Shown here piece by piece: positions 16,812-25,668 of a DNA stretch of 64,000 nucleotides. The position numbers were made by a program, and so were the translations under genes. Under the pieces are notes generated by a model. It did not search any database. It was given only the letters and a program-made list of their open reading frames with translations, and was not told the DNA's origin. Location of the stretch: NCBI RefSeq assembly GCF_039602135.1, contig NZ_CP125942.1, forward strand, positions 1,612,001-1,676,000. Reading direction: 5' to 3'. The stretch comes from Glutamicibacter sp. B1 (GTDB lineage: Bacteria > Actinomycetota > Actinomycetes > Actinomycetales > Micrococcaceae). Position 1 is the first letter of the stretch, and each line of letters begins with the position of its first letter.

Positions 16812-17735
16812 TTAGTTGCTGGTGTGCTCGGCAATGAACGCCTTGGCAGCTTCAAGATCTGCTGGCGTCTTCACCGCCAAGGTCTTAACGCCCTTGAGTC
16901 CGCGGCGAGCCAGACCCACCAAGGTGCCAGCAGGTGCTAGCTCAAGTACGCCGGTGACTCCAGCAGCAGCTAGGGTCTCCATGCATAGATCCCAGCGCAC
17001 TGGGCGTGAGACCTGAGCGACGAGGGAGTCGAGGTTCGCTTGGCCGTCGGTGACCGGCTGACCATCAAAGTTGGAGAGCAACTGCACCTGTGGTTCAGCC
17101 GGGGTGAGGGTGTCGGCCAATTCCTTCAGGACACCTACCGCAGGCTGCATGTGGGCAGTGTGGAACGCTCCGGCGACCTTCAGTGGGATCACGCGGGCCT
17201 TGGCTGGAGGATTCTCGGCCAATTCTGCGAGTTGCTCGGTGGTGCCGGCTGCAACGATCTGTCCGCCACCATTGGCGTTGGCCGGGGTCAGGCCTAAACC
17301 GTTTAGGGTCTCTAAGACTTCCTCTGGGTCGCCACCAAGCACTGCGGCCATGCCGGTAGGAGTTGCGGCTGCTGCCTCGGCCATTGCGTTGGCACGGACC
17401 TTCACGAAGTTCATGGCGTCGGCTTCATTCAGTGCACCAGTCAGAGCTGAAGCGGTGATCTCGCCAACGGAGTGGCCAGCAACGATGCTCCCCGCTGGTA
17501 GCTGATCACCAAAGAGTGCACGAGCAGTGACTAATCCGGCGGCCACAATCAGCGGCTGGGCCACTGCGGTGTCCTTGATGGTTTCTTCGTCGGAAACCGT
17601 GCCGTGGGCGGTGAGGTCTCGCTCGGTGATGGTGCTTAGGGTTGCCAGGTGATCGGCAACGCCTTCAACTTCGAGCCATTCGGCGAGGAAACCTGGGGTC
17701 TGGGAGCCCTGTCCGGGGCAAACGATTGCTAACAC
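16812..17735 (-). CDS. fabD: Malonyl-CoA:ACP transacylase (FabD)
   Basis: A 307-residue acyltransferase that loads malonyl groups on ACP. The active-site Ser89 lies in VAGHSVGEI; the N-terminal CPGQGSQTPGFL and the later FHTAHMQP (catalytic His) are standard. The start is GTG. It is the first gene of the cluster, with its own promoter and an inverted repeat upstream, right after fasR. Confidence 0.95.
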   Translation of the reverse strand: MLAIVCPGQGSQTPGFLAEWLEVEGVADHLATLSTITERDLTAHGTVSDEETIKDTAVAQPLIVAAGLVTARALFGDQLPAGSIVAGHSVGEITASALTGALNEADAMNFVKVRANAMAEAAAATPTGMAAVLGGDPEEVLETLNGLGLTPANANGGGQIVAAGTTEQLAELAENPPAKARVIPLKVAGAFHTAHMQPAVGVLKELADTLTPAEPQVQLLSNFDGQPVTDGQANLDSLVAQVSRPVRWDLCMETLAAAGVTGVLELAPAGTLVGLARRGLKGVKTLAVKTPADLEAAKAFIAEHTSN

Positions 17736-17801
17736 TCTTACAGCTTTCCAAATTCTAGGAGCTTTTGGCGCTTCATTTCGGTACCAAGCTCAAGGTGACT
17801 G

Positions 17802-17820
17802 TTTGTAGGAACTCTACAAA
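17802..17820. promoter_or_regulatory. Candidate FasR operator at the fabD promoter
   Basis: A perfect inverted repeat TTTGTAG-N5-CTACAAA, centred about 15 bases downstream of the predicted fabD -10 box, so it covers the likely start of transcription. FasR being its ligand is inference from the adjacent gene and the known role of FasR in Streptomyces. Confidence 0.5.
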
Positions 17821-17825
17821 AGCCT

Positions 17826-17855
17826 ATCTTATCGGGAAGTAAAGTTCCCATGTAA
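17826..17855 (-). promoter_or_regulatory. Predicted fabD promoter
   Basis: On the minus strand, TTACAT (17855-17850) and TAAGAT (17831-17826) are spaced by 18 bases. The spacer contains a second small inverted repeat, GGGAA-N6-TTCCC (17834-17849). Confidence 0.5.
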
Positions 17856-17911
17856 TGCGCTATGCGCGAGCAAAATAGTGTTGTGGGTCATGCACTCTCT
17901 TTGGGTGAAGC

Positions 17912-19123
17912 CTACAAGTTGATCTCATGTAGACGTCCGTAAAGAAGCGCAGACTGCAGGACAAACGCATCACGAGGTACCAACGGGTCCCAGCCGCTGA
18001 CCTCGCTGACCCGCTTGAGACGATAACGCACCGTATTGGCGTGGACAAAGAGCTCGCGCGCGGTACCCTCCAAGGAATGGCCTAGGGCTAGGTAACTGGA
18101 GAGGGTATCGAGCAATCCGTTGGAGGCATGTTGCAGTGGCTGGTAGACCTGTTCAATCAGGGCGGTGCGTGCTAGTTGATCCCCATTGCTGGCTCGCTCT
18201 GGCCAGAGGTCATCGGCGCTGACCGGATTCGGTGCTTGTGGCCAGGCACGCGCCGCGCTGTAGCCGGCGACCGCTGCCACCGCTGCATGATGCATGTCCT
18301 TCACTGTGGGGGCCAAGGGAGAATAGACCACCGGACCCGGGCCGAAGAACCGCGTGAAACGGGTGAGGTCTACTTCCTCAAATTTGGTATCCGAGAGCAT
18401 CAGCACCGAACGATCCCCAAGCACCCCGACCAGTGAGTCACGTGAATAGCGAGTGGCGACTCGGCGCAGGGTCGAAACGAAGGTGGCCGAGTTGGCCGAC
18501 GGGGTGGTGCCGACCATGATGCGGATGTTCTTTTGGGACTTCCATCCAATGGCGGCAATGCGTGAAGCCAAGGAATCATGAGGTTCACCGTGCAGCACCG
18601 CATCAACCACATGGGCCTCTAACCTAGAGTCCCACGCGCCGCGCGTTTCTGCGGCCCGGGCATAAACATCGGCGGCAGCAAAGGCAACCTCACGCGAATA
18701 ACGCAGCACCGCCTCACGTAGGGCGGCCTGTTCGGATTCGGTGGCGATGTCGGGAACCTGAGATTCCACCACCTCAACAATGGTGCGCAGCAGCCCCAAA
18801 GCCTTCTGCAAGGAGATGGAACGGGTCAGTTCCGTGGGGGCTGCCCCAAAAACATCGGTGACCACCCAGGACGGGGTAGCTGATGGGTCCTCGTACCAGG
18901 TAACAAAAGTGGAGATGCCTTTTTGGGCGATCAGACCAATGGCCGCGCGCTCATTAGGATCCAGCGAGCGGTACCACGGCAGCTGCTGCTCCAGGTACTT
19001 GAGGGCCGAAGTGGATAACACTCCAATATGGCTTTGAAGTCGCTTGAGTGTCTGGGCGCTGGGCGGTTGGTGATGGTGGCTGGTTCGAGGGTTCGGCGTG
19101 GCGGCATCGAGTTCGGGACTCAT
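17912..19123 (-). CDS. fasR: PucR-type transcriptional regulator FasR
   Basis: A 403-residue regulator with a GGDEF-like central part and a C-terminal PucR/CdaR helix-turn-helix (LDTLSSYLALGHSLEGTARELFVHANTVRYRLKRVSEVSGWDP, about 345-390). Proteins of this type directly upstream of fabD are known in Streptomyces coelicolor as FasR, which regulates the fabD-fabH-acpP-fabF genes. Its position between aceE and fabD, same strand, matches. The gap to fabD holds a promoter and a perfect inverted repeat. Assignment as FasR combines domain type and synteny; the effector is not known from sequence. Confidence 0.85.
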   Translation of the reverse strand: MSPELDAATPNPRTSHHHQPPSAQTLKRLQSHIGVLSTSALKYLEQQLPWYRSLDPNERAAIGLIAQKGISTFVTWYEDPSATPSWVVTDVFGAAPTELTRSISLQKALGLLRTIVEVVESQVPDIATESEQAALREAVLRYSREVAFAAADVYARAAETRGAWDSRLEAHVVDAVLHGEPHDSLASRIAAIGWKSQKNIRIMVGTTPSANSATFVSTLRRVATRYSRDSLVGVLGDRSVLMLSDTKFEEVDLTRFTRFFGPGPVVYSPLAPTVKDMHHAAVAAVAGYSAARAWPQAPNPVSADDLWPERASNGDQLARTALIEQVYQPLQHASNGLLDTLSSYLALGHSLEGTARELFVHANTVRYRLKRVSEVSGWDPLVPRDAFVLQSALLYGRLHEINL

Positions 19124-19182
19124 GACTTCAAGCTTAGTGACTTTTTGCCTGCGATGCGCATGTCAGACAGGGTTATTAAAAA

Positions 19183-19223
19183 GCGCCTGCCGTACCACGA
19201 GTTATTCGTGGTACGGCAGGCGC
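19183..19223 (-). terminator. Terminator of aceE
   Basis: A perfect 18-bp stem (19183-19200 with 19206-19223), 5-base loop, followed on the minus strand by TTTTTAATAA. It isolates aceE from fasR. Confidence 0.93.
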
Positions 19224-19258
19224 AGAAGGTGGCATCAGCTGCCTAGACCGGAGGTACT

Positions 19259-22003
19259 TTAGGCGTCGCCGCCTGCATTACCGGACTTGCCAGCATTCGG
19301 GTTGTTCAGATCGTACTTAGCGTGAGCCTTCACTGCGGTGTCCGCAGGGATCTCGCCACGCTCAACCAGCGACTGCAAGGTCTGGACCACCAGCGAGTGG
19401 GCATCGATCTTGAAGAAGCGACGAGCTGCTGCACGGGTGTCCGAGAAACCGAATCCGTCCGCACCCAAGGTGTGGAATTCACCTGGGACGTAAGGGCGGA
19501 TCTGCTCAGGCACCGCACGCATGTAGTCGGTGGTCGCGATGACTGGGCCTGGGGTGGACTCCAACTTGCTGGTCACATATGGGGTGCGACGAGCCTTGGA
19601 AGGATCAACCAGAACCTCAGCGTCGGCGTTCATGCCGTCGCGAGCCAGTTCGTTCCACGAGGTAACCGACCAAACATCGGCGGAAACGCCCCACTCTTCG
19701 GCAAGGATTTCCTGTGCTTCTAGTGCCCATGGCACGGCCACACCGGAGGCCAACAGCTGTGCGCGTGGGCCGTCGGTGGTAGCTTCCTTGAGCAGGTGGA
19801 TGCCCTTGATGATGCCTTCCACGTCAACGTCTTCCGGCTCAGCTGGCTGGCTGATTGGCTCGTTGTACACGGTCAGGTAGTACATCACGTTTGGATCCTG
19901 GTGGGTTCCGCCGTACATGCGGTCCAGACCGGAGCGCATGATGTGGCCGATTTCGTAACCGTAAGCAGGATCGTAGGTGATTACCGCTGGGTTGGTCGAA
20001 GCCAAAACTGGCGAGTGACCATCGGCGTGCTGCAGGCCTTCACCGGTCAGGGTGGTGCGTCCTGCGGTAGCGCCGATGATGAAGCCACGGGCCATCTGGT
20101 CGCCGGCAGCCCAGAACTGGTCACCGGTGCGCTGGAAGCCGAACATCGAGTAGAACACGTAGATCGGGATCAGCGGTTCATCGTGGGTGGAGTAGCTGGT
20201 ACCGGCAGCGGTGAAGGCTGCGACGGCGCCGGCTTCGTTGATGCCCGGGTGGATCAGCTGACCCTGAGGGGATTCCTTGTAGGCCAGAACCAGGTCGCGG
20301 TCTACGGACAGGTAGTTCTGGCCACCTGGGTTGTAGATCTTGGCGGTCGGGAAGAAGGAGTCCATACCGAAGGTGCGCGATTCATCAGGGACGATCGGCA
20401 CAATGCGGTGACCGAATTCCTTGTCACGCATCAGGTCCTTGAGCAAGCGGACGAAGGCCATGGTGGTGGCTGCCTGCTGCTTACCGGATCCACGCTTGGC
20501 GATGGCGTAGGCCTTATCACCTGGTAGTGGGAGCTTGACGGAGGTTTCCTTGCGACGCGATGGTACCGCTCCGCCTAGGGCCTCACGGCGTTCCATCATG
20601 TACTTGAACTCGGCCGAATCCTGCGCTGGGCGGTAGTACGGTGGCGAGTATAGGTCGGCTTCTAGCTGCTCGTCGGTGATCGGGATACGCAGGTGATCAC
20701 GGAACTGCTTGAGGTCTTCCATGGTCAGCTTCTTCATCTGGTGGGTCGCGTTGCGAGCCTCGAAGTGCGAACCGAGGCCATAACCCTTAACGGTCTTGGC
20801 CAGGATGACAGTTGGCTTGCCCTTGAACTCAACGGCTGCCTTATATGCTGCGTACACCTTGTGGTAGTCGTGGCCACCACGCTTCAGGTTCCAGATCTCG
20901 TCATCGCTCATGTTGGCAACCAATTCCTTGGTTTCCGGGCGCTGACCGAAGAAGTGCTCACGCACGAAGGCGCCGGACTCAGCCTTGTAGGTCTGGTAGT
21001 CGCCATCCGGGGTCTGGTTCATGATGTCAACCAGGGCGTTGGTCTTATCTGCTTCGAGCAGGGCATCCCATTCGCGGCCCCAGGTGACCTTGATGACATT
21101 CCAGCCGGCACCGCGGAAGAAGGCTTCCAGTTCCTGCATGATCTTGCCGTTACCGCGAACCGGGCCGTCCAGGCGCTGCAGGTTGCAGTTGATGACGAAG
21201 TTCAGGTTATCCAACTTTTCGTTGGCAGCCAGCTGCAAGAAGCCGCGCGACTCTGGCTCATCCATTTCGCCGTCGCCGAGGAACGCCCAGACCTGCTGGT
21301 CGGAGGTGTCCTTGATGCCACGGTTGTGCAGGTAGCGGTTCAGCTGTGCCTGGTAGATGGCGTTTGCTGGGCCGATACCCATCGATACGGTCGGGAATTC
21401 CCAGAACTCAGGCAGGTTGCGTGGGTGTGGGTAGGAAGGAAGCGCATGGCCTTCCTTGGAGTGCTCCTGGCGGAAGCCGTCCATGTCCTCTTCGGACAAA
21501 CGACCTTCGAGGAACGCGCGAGCGTACATACCTGGGGAGGCGTGGCCCTGGAAGAAGACCTGGTCGCCACCACCTGGGTGGTTCTTGCCACGGAAGAAGT
21601 GGTTGAAGCCCACTTCGTAGAGGGTGGCGGCACCAGCGTAGGTGGAGATGTGTCCGCCAACGCCGATGGCTGGGTTCTGTGCGCGGTGCACCATGATGGC
21701 TGCATTCCAACGCATGAAAGCGCGGTAGCGGCGTTCGATGGCCTCATCGCCGGGGAATTCTGGTTCCTGGTCTACAGGAATAGTGTTCACGTAGTCGGTG
21801 GTGGTCACATGGGGGACACCCACGGACTTGGCACCTGCACGCTGCAGTAGCGAGCGGATAATGAACTGAGCACGCTCGGTGCCCTGGGATTCTACGAGAG
21901 AATCAAACGAGTCCATCCATTCCTGAGTTTCTTCAGGATCCTGATCTGAAAGCTGGTAAGTCAACCCGCTACGGATCTGGGAGATGTGTTCCTCTACAGC
22001 CAC
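19259..22003 (-). CDS. aceE: Pyruvate dehydrogenase E1 component, homodimeric type
   Basis: A 914-residue thiamine-diphosphate enzyme that decarboxylates pyruvate in the pyruvate dehydrogenase complex. Visible features are ThDP-binding [12 protein letters not shown] with its downstream [28 protein letters not shown] near the substrate site, and the transketolase-like central part. Length and sequence match the AceE (single-chain) class of actinobacteria. GTG 22003 is chosen because AAGGAG lies 6 bases upstream, although the frame stays open for 34 more codons. It has its own terminator and is divergent from DUF3052-ahpE. Its product acetyl-CoA feeds the neighbouring fab pathway. Confidence 0.96.
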   Translation of the reverse strand: MAVEEHISQIRSGLTYQLSDQDPEETQEWMDSFDSLVESQGTERAQFIIRSLLQRAGAKSVGVPHVTTTDYVNTIPVDQEPEFPGDEAIERRYRAFMRWNAAIMVHRAQNPAIGVGGHISTYAGAATLYEVGFNHFFRGKNHPGGGDQVFFQGHASPGMYARAFLEGRLSEEDMDGFRQEHSKEGHALPSYPHPRNLPEFWEFPTVSMGIGPANAIYQAQLNRYLHNRGIKDTSDQQVWAFLGDGEMDEPESRGFLQLAANEKLDNLNFVINCNLQRLDGPVRGNGKIMQELEAFFRGAGWNVIKVTWGREWDALLEADKTNALVDIMNQTPDGDYQTYKAESGAFVREHFFGQRPETKELVANMSDDEIWNLKRGGHDYHKVYAAYKAAVEFKGKPTVILAKTVKGYGLGSHFEARNATHQMKKLTMEDLKQFRDHLRIPITDEQLEADLYSPPYYRPAQDSAEFKYMMERREALGGAVPSRRKETSVKLPLPGDKAYAIAKRGSGKQQAATTMAFVRLLKDLMRDKEFGHRIVPIVPDESRTFGMDSFFPTAKIYNPGGQNYLSVDRDLVLAYKESPQGQLIHPGINEAGAVAAFTAAGTSYSTHDEPLIPIYVFYSMFGFQRTGDQFWAAGDQMARGFIIGATAGRTTLTGEGLQHADGHSPVLASTNPAVITYDPAYGYEIGHIMRSGLDRMYGGTHQDPNVMYYLTVYNEPISQPAEPEDVDVEGIIKGIHLLKEATTDGPRAQLLASGVAVPWALEAQEILAEEWGVSADVWSVTSWNELARDGMNADAEVLVDPSKARRTPYVTSKLESTPGPVIATTDYMRAVPEQIRPYVPGEFHTLGADGFGFSDTRAAARRFFKIDAHSLVVQTLQSLVERGEIPADTAVKAHAKYDLNNPNAGKSGNAGGDA

Positions 22004-22365
22004 GGAAGCTCCTTGATTGAATTGCGGCTCCGGCGCGTTGCAGTTTTTCACTGCGATGCAACGGTTTTGGGACAACGGGTGCAGTAACACTGGAGTGATG
22101 TGCACTGTCGGTTCATATGCAACTCTAATGTCATTTACGCAGGCGTGGGAGCATATTTCGTCGCTAAAAACAGCTTAAATATGATATATAAAGTGACTTA
22201 TACAACTCTGTACAAGGACTAGCGCCCGAATGCTCATGTCGATATGAGGTGGCCCACTAAATTATGGGTTATATTTGTTCGGCGTGTTATCGCTGCAGCG
22301 CTTGAATGGAACGCGAAAACCGTGTTTCGTTGGTAGTAACGCTTTGCACCAGCAGGAGGAATGAA
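22004..22365. promoter_or_regulatory. Divergent promoter region of aceE and DUF3052
   Basis: 362 bases without a gene between divergent transcription units, with an AT-rich core at about 22160-22210 and 22255-22280. For aceE, TTGTAT and TATTTA are spaced by 18 bases on the minus strand in the AT-rich core. For the plus strand GGTTATATTTG is a possible -10 region. The ribosome-binding site AGGAGGA is close to GTG 22366. Promoter calls are tentative. Confidence 0.4.
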
Positions 22366-22782
22366 GTGAGCGACGCCGTATCGGCAAATCTGGAACCCGC
22401 TAAAAAGATGGGCTTCCAAAATGAAAACCTTATTCAGGAACTGGGTTACGACGATGACGTAGATTACGATCTGCGTGACTCGATCGAGGACCTGATTGGT
22501 TCAGAGCTGCTCACCGAAGAGGACCATGACGTTGTCGATGCAGTCATCTTCTGGTGGCGCGATGGCGATGGAGACCTTGTTGACTCGTTGATGGACGCGT
22601 TGAACTGCTTGGAAGAAAGTGGCGTTGTTTGGCTGCTAACACCAAAGCAAGGCCGTGAAGGTCACGTATCCCCAGCACTAATTCAGCAGGAGGCACCCAG
22701 TGCCGGTCTGCACGTAACCACCAGCGAAGGTGTCTCGCAGGACTGGTCCGCAATTCGCCTAGCACCTCGCAAGAAGAACTAA
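22366..22782 (+). CDS. DUF3052 family protein
   Basis: A 138-residue acidic protein of the actinobacterial DUF3052 family (KMGFQNENLIQELGYDDDVDYDLRDSIEDLIG, VVDAVIFWWRDGDGDLVDSLMDAL, VVWLLTPKQGREGHVSP). Function is unknown. GTG 22366 has a perfect AGGAGGA ribosome-binding site. The TAA stop overlaps the ATG of ahpE (TAATG), so the two are translationally coupled. The set aceE/DUF3052/ahpE is also adjacent in Mycobacterium tuberculosis. Confidence 0.9.
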   Translation: MSDAVSANLEPAKKMGFQNENLIQELGYDDDVDYDLRDSIEDLIGSELLTEEDHDVVDAVIFWWRDGDGDLVDSLMDALNCLEESGVVWLLTPKQGREGHVSPALIQQEAPSAGLHVTTSEGVSQDWSAIRLAPRKKN

Positions 22783-23231
22783 TGATTCAAACAGGTTCAC
22801 GCCTGTTCGATTTTTCGCTGCAAAACCAATATGGCGAATCGGTAACCAGCACCGGGCTTTCTGAAGGCCGGGTGCTGGTTGTCTTCTATCCATGGGCATT
22901 TTCTCGCGTCTGCGGTTCTGAGCTAGAGGCTTTGAACGAGAGCTATGAGTACTTTGCAAAGCGAAATGTGCGAATCGTTGGTATCTCCGTGGATCATAAG
23001 TTCACTCTGCGCAGCTATGCGGAATCTTTAGGGATCAAATTTGAGCTTCTTGCGGATTTTTGGCCCCATGGTGAAGTCGCCAATCAGATGGGCGCCTTTG
23101 ACGAGCAACAAGGAGTAGCAACTCGTGTTTCGTTGCTGCTTGAAGATGGTGTCGTGCGAAACCTCTTCCGCAGTGGCATGGGTGAAGCGCGCAAAATTGA
23201 AGACTACAAACACGCGGTTGACGGGCTTTAA
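22782..23231 (+). CDS. ahpE: One-cysteine peroxiredoxin AhpE
   Basis: A 149-residue peroxiredoxin that reduces hydroperoxides. The peroxidatic Cys44 is in FYPWAFSRVCGSE; the family pattern is PxxxTxxC and here the Thr is Ser41. No second (resolving) cysteine is seen, which fits the AhpE class. Start and coupling are decided by the TAATG overlap with DUF3052. Likely cytoplasmic. Confidence 0.9.
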   Translation: MIQTGSRLFDFSLQNQYGESVTSTGLSEGRVLVVFYPWAFSRVCGSELEALNESYEYFAKRNVRIVGISVDHKFTLRSYAESLGIKFELLADFWPHGEVANQMGAFDEQQGVATRVSLLLEDGVVRNLFRSGMGEARKIEDYKHAVDGL

Positions 23232-23347
23232 GGCATCCCAAAAGAGGATGTGTTTCAGTTCACGCGAATTCTGCAACTTTCGATTTGCGCGTTACCAAAT
23301 ATCTCTGTAGAGTTATTCCTCGTTGGCTTTCAAAGCGAACAAGGTTA

Positions 23348-23423
23348 GGGCCTTTAGCTCAGCTGGTAGAGCGTCACGTTTACACCGTGAATGTCATCGG
23401 TTCGATCCCGGTAGGGCCCACCA
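23348..23423 (+). tRNA. tRNA-Val (anticodon UAC), copy 1
   Basis: A full cloverleaf: acceptor GGGCCTT/AGGGCCC, D stem GCTC/GAGC, anticodon stem TCACG/CGTGA with loop TTTACAC (anticodon TAC), T loop TTCGATC, encoded CCA. It is identical to the copy at 24209. Confidence 0.97.
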
Positions 23424-23432
23424 AATAAAAAA

Positions 23433-23460
23433 CCTCGATCCAAGTGGATCGAGGTTTTTT
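23433..23460 (+). terminator. Terminator of tRNA-Val copy 1
   Basis: A 9-bp perfect stem (23433-23441 with 23446-23454), flanked by A6 and followed by T6. Confidence 0.92.
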
Positions 23461-23513
23461 GTTCCCTGCGGAAAGTCGGAATCAGGGTGGGAACTAGTTT
23501 CAGTGCCGGATGG

Positions 23514-23978
23514 TCATTCTTTAGCTAAACGCACCGTGGTGCTTGTCCCCATGATTCCTGCCTCGTAAGAAATCTCGCCATTGTTGTACGTGAATTTCTT
23601 GTTGTCGTCGCTAGAGGCCATGAGCGCGGTATCAGTTGCCTTGCGGTCACGAGCCGAAGTCCAGGTAAAAGAGTCCGTGGAGTCTTTTGGTGCTTCAAAA
23701 CTTCCCACCCAGTAAATGGACTTGGTATCGCCATTGTTGGTGACCCAGTCAATAGAGATGACGTCGCCATCGATCGTGGCCAGTTGGTAAGCATCATCGT
23801 CCATGGAATTTTTCTGTTTCCAATCACCGTCCAGGCTGATCGGCTTGGGCACGGCTGTCTGGCTGTGAGCTGTTGTGGGGTTTGTAGTCGTAGCCGTGGT
23901 GTCAGTGACCGGTTGGCTACTGCATGAGGCAATAACCAAGCAGAGGAGGAGTCCTGTGGGTGCGAGCATTTTCTTCAT
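23514..23978 (-). CDS. Small lipoprotein of unknown function
   Basis: A 154-residue predicted lipoprotein: short signal peptide and lipobox VIASC, Thr-rich linker, then a small beta-rich domain starting at LDGDWKQKNSMDDDAYQLATIDGDVISIDW and containing IYWVGSF and SYEAGIMGTSTTVRL. The 'GDW...A..DG..I.I.W' pattern resembles small lipoproteins found on mobile or accessory DNA in actinobacteria, but the family is not recognised with confidence. It lies between two identical tRNA-Val genes on the opposite strand, which raises the possibility of a small acquired segment. The ribosome-binding site is weak. Confidence 0.75.
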   Translation of the reverse strand: MKKMLAPTGLLLCLVIASCSSQPVTDTTATTTNPTTAHSQTAVPKPISLDGDWKQKNSMDDDAYQLATIDGDVISIDWVTNNGDTKSIYWVGSFEAPKDSTDSFTWTSARDRKATDTALMASSDDNKKFTYNNGEISYEAGIMGTSTTVRLAKE

Positions 23979-24208
23979 GCTTCAAGTATTGAGGATGGCA
24001 CCGACAAATAAGGCTTTGCGTAGCTGCTAGGAATACTTGTCATCGTCTTATTGTTTGCTTGGATTTTTGAGACTAAGAAGTGACGCTCGGCACTCTTTGT
24101 GAAAAATGCGCCTCTCAATTTGCCAAGTCAGTCCCGCATGTACTAAATTATTTCTTGTTGCAGAAAACGAATGAAGCCAAGAAATTGACTCCTCGGTTCG
24201 CAGCAGGA

Positions 24209-24284
24209 GGGCCTTTAGCTCAGCTGGTAGAGCGTCACGTTTACACCGTGAATGTCATCGGTTCGATCCCGGTAGGGCCCACCA
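24209..24284 (+). tRNA. tRNA-Val (anticodon UAC), copy 2
   Basis: The same 76-base sequence as the copy at 23348, including the encoded CCA; identity continues for 4 bases past the CCA. Confidence 0.97.
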
Positions 24285-24289
24285 AATAG

Positions 24290-24336
24290 AATCCCGTTTC
24301 AACTCGTCTAAACAGGCTGGTTGAGACGGGATTTTT
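24290..24336 (+). terminator. Terminator of tRNA-Val copy 2
   Basis: A 14-bp stem (24290-24303 with 24320-24333, one G-T pair) around a 16-base loop, ending in TTTTT. Confidence 0.85.
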
Positions 24337-24389
24337 CGTTGCAACTGTGGTTCGTGAGTTTCAGCGCAACAGCGTGACAGACTGGATGC

Positions 24390-25009
24390 ATGAATGTCCC
24401 GAATGAAAATGCATGGGTAAGCGCTGTTCGCGCCAATCCAGATCACGCGGAGAATTATGCCCAACGCTGGCGCAACTTAGTGGATCAAGGACAAGATATC
24501 TTCGGTGAGGCTCGCACCGTAGATGCCATGGCCACACGGGGAGTCGGATACTCGATGCAGGATGCGGAACCGGTCGTATCGGTGGCTGGTTGTCTATGCA
24601 GGGGCACGAAGTCGTGGGTGTTGACCTGGATCCCGATTTGGTTGATGTGGCCCGAAGTGACTATCCGGAGGCGCAGTGGATGGTCGGAAATTTGGCGAGT
24701 TTTAGCCTTGAATCCACTTTCGCAGGACCGCACGAATTTGATCTCATCGTCTCTGCCGGCAATGTCCTCACTTTCCTTTCACATTCCGAACGATTGCCAG
24801 CCTTGAAAAACTTGCACGATCTGCTCGCCCCCAATGGTCGAATGATCGTAGGGTTCGGTGCAGGTCGTGGATACGACTTCGATGTTTTCGAAGCAGACGC
24901 GACGCAAGCCGGTCTTGAGATTCAACAGAGATTCTCCAGCTGGGATTTGCAGTTACCGTCCGAGGATTTCCTCGTTGCGATACTCGGTCGCAATGATTAT
25001 CAAAATTGA
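24390..25009 (+). pseudogene. SAM-dependent methyltransferase, broken by a one-base frameshift
   Basis: The first part (from ATG 24390: NENAWVSAVRANPDHAENYAQRW...ARTVDAMATRG) is the N-terminus of a class I methyltransferase. In the next frame the gene continues with RILDAGCGTGRIGGWLSMQG (motif I, SAM binding), VVGVDLDP, then FDLIVSAGNVLTF and LLAPNGRMIVGFG to 25009. The switch occurs at the G run 24538-24541: one extra G would restore a continuous frame reading TRGSRILDAGCG. So the gene is either a recent pseudogene or intact with a sequencing error. Substrate unknown. Confidence 0.85.
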
Positions 25010-25148
25010 TCTGCAAACCTTAGTTTGAGAATTCAAACAATTCAAGAGCCTCCAGTTAATGCCATGGTTTCGAACAGCCAATTCTTGAAAAGCCCAAGTA
25101 GTGTCAGTTTTGTTCGTTGTTCGATCCAATTCACAAGGAGTACATCTC

Positions 25149-25343
25149 ATGGGTTTAGGCGATAAAATCAAGAACAAGGCTCAGGAAGCATCCGGCAAGG
25201 TTAAAGAAACCGTAGGCGATGCAACCAACAATGAGAACTTGCAGGCTGAAGGCCTGAAGGATCAGGCAGCAGCCAAGGCAAAGCAGGCTGGCGAAGCTGT
25301 TAAGGACGCCGCTAAGGACGTACGCGACGAATTCAATAAGTAA
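25149..25343 (+). CDS. CsbD-family stress protein
   Basis: A 64-residue, Lys/Ala/Glu-rich, hydrophilic protein of the CsbD type (GDKIKNKAQEASGKVKETVGDATNNENLQAEGLKDQ). Such proteins are induced under general stress in Bacillus and many other bacteria; the molecular role is unknown. ATG 25149 follows AAGGAG by 8 bases. A separate terminator follows, so it is a single-gene unit. Confidence 0.92.
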   Translation: MGLGDKIKNKAQEASGKVKETVGDATNNENLQAEGLKDQAAAKAKQAGEAVKDAAKDVRDEFNK

Positions 25344-25360
25344 ACATTCAGTCTCGAAGG

Positions 25361-25389
25361 GGCACCCGCTTATAAGCGGGTGCCTTTTT
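25361..25389 (+). terminator. Terminator of the CsbD gene
   Basis: A 10-bp perfect stem (25361-25370 with 25375-25384), TATA loop, then TTTTT. Confidence 0.95.
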
Positions 25390-25668
25390 GCTGCCTGGTG
25401 GTTCGATTCCAGCTCTCCGGTCTGTGCACAACGAGCTGGACCAAAAGATCAATCTAGTATCTATCCGCTTCTAATGGCAGCACTGGAAGAGGTAGCAATT
25501 CCATCAGATGTAGACGGGTCACTGGAGCGGGCTATCCTCGTGTCACTTCAGGGGTGGGACAGGCTGATCATCAGGATGCATAGCCTTAGTACGAAATCTT
25601 CTATGCCCTAGTCATGCGGTATGACAGCATGAAATGAGTATCAGAAAGCCGAGTACTCAGGAGTTGTT
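25390..25668 (+). other. Gap before argE with one unsupported short frame
   Basis: The rest of the 325-base gap after csbD. A 45-codon frame (25474-25611) begins MAALEEVAIPSDVDGSLERA and has reasonable codon use, but there is no ribosome-binding site and no recognised family. It may be a relic of a longer gene. Nothing else is evident besides the argE upstream region. Confidence 0.2.

Noticed and set aside
19796..21850. Long plus-strand frames antisense to aceE (243 and 385 codons)
   Set aside because: aceE is unambiguous on the minus strand; the antisense products have no recognised motif and no ribosome-binding site.
23348..24288. tRNA-Val direct repeats considered as an integrated element with attL/attR
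   Set aside because: Both copies are full-length tRNAs with different terminators, and no integrase or mobility gene lies between; kept only as a low-level possibility.
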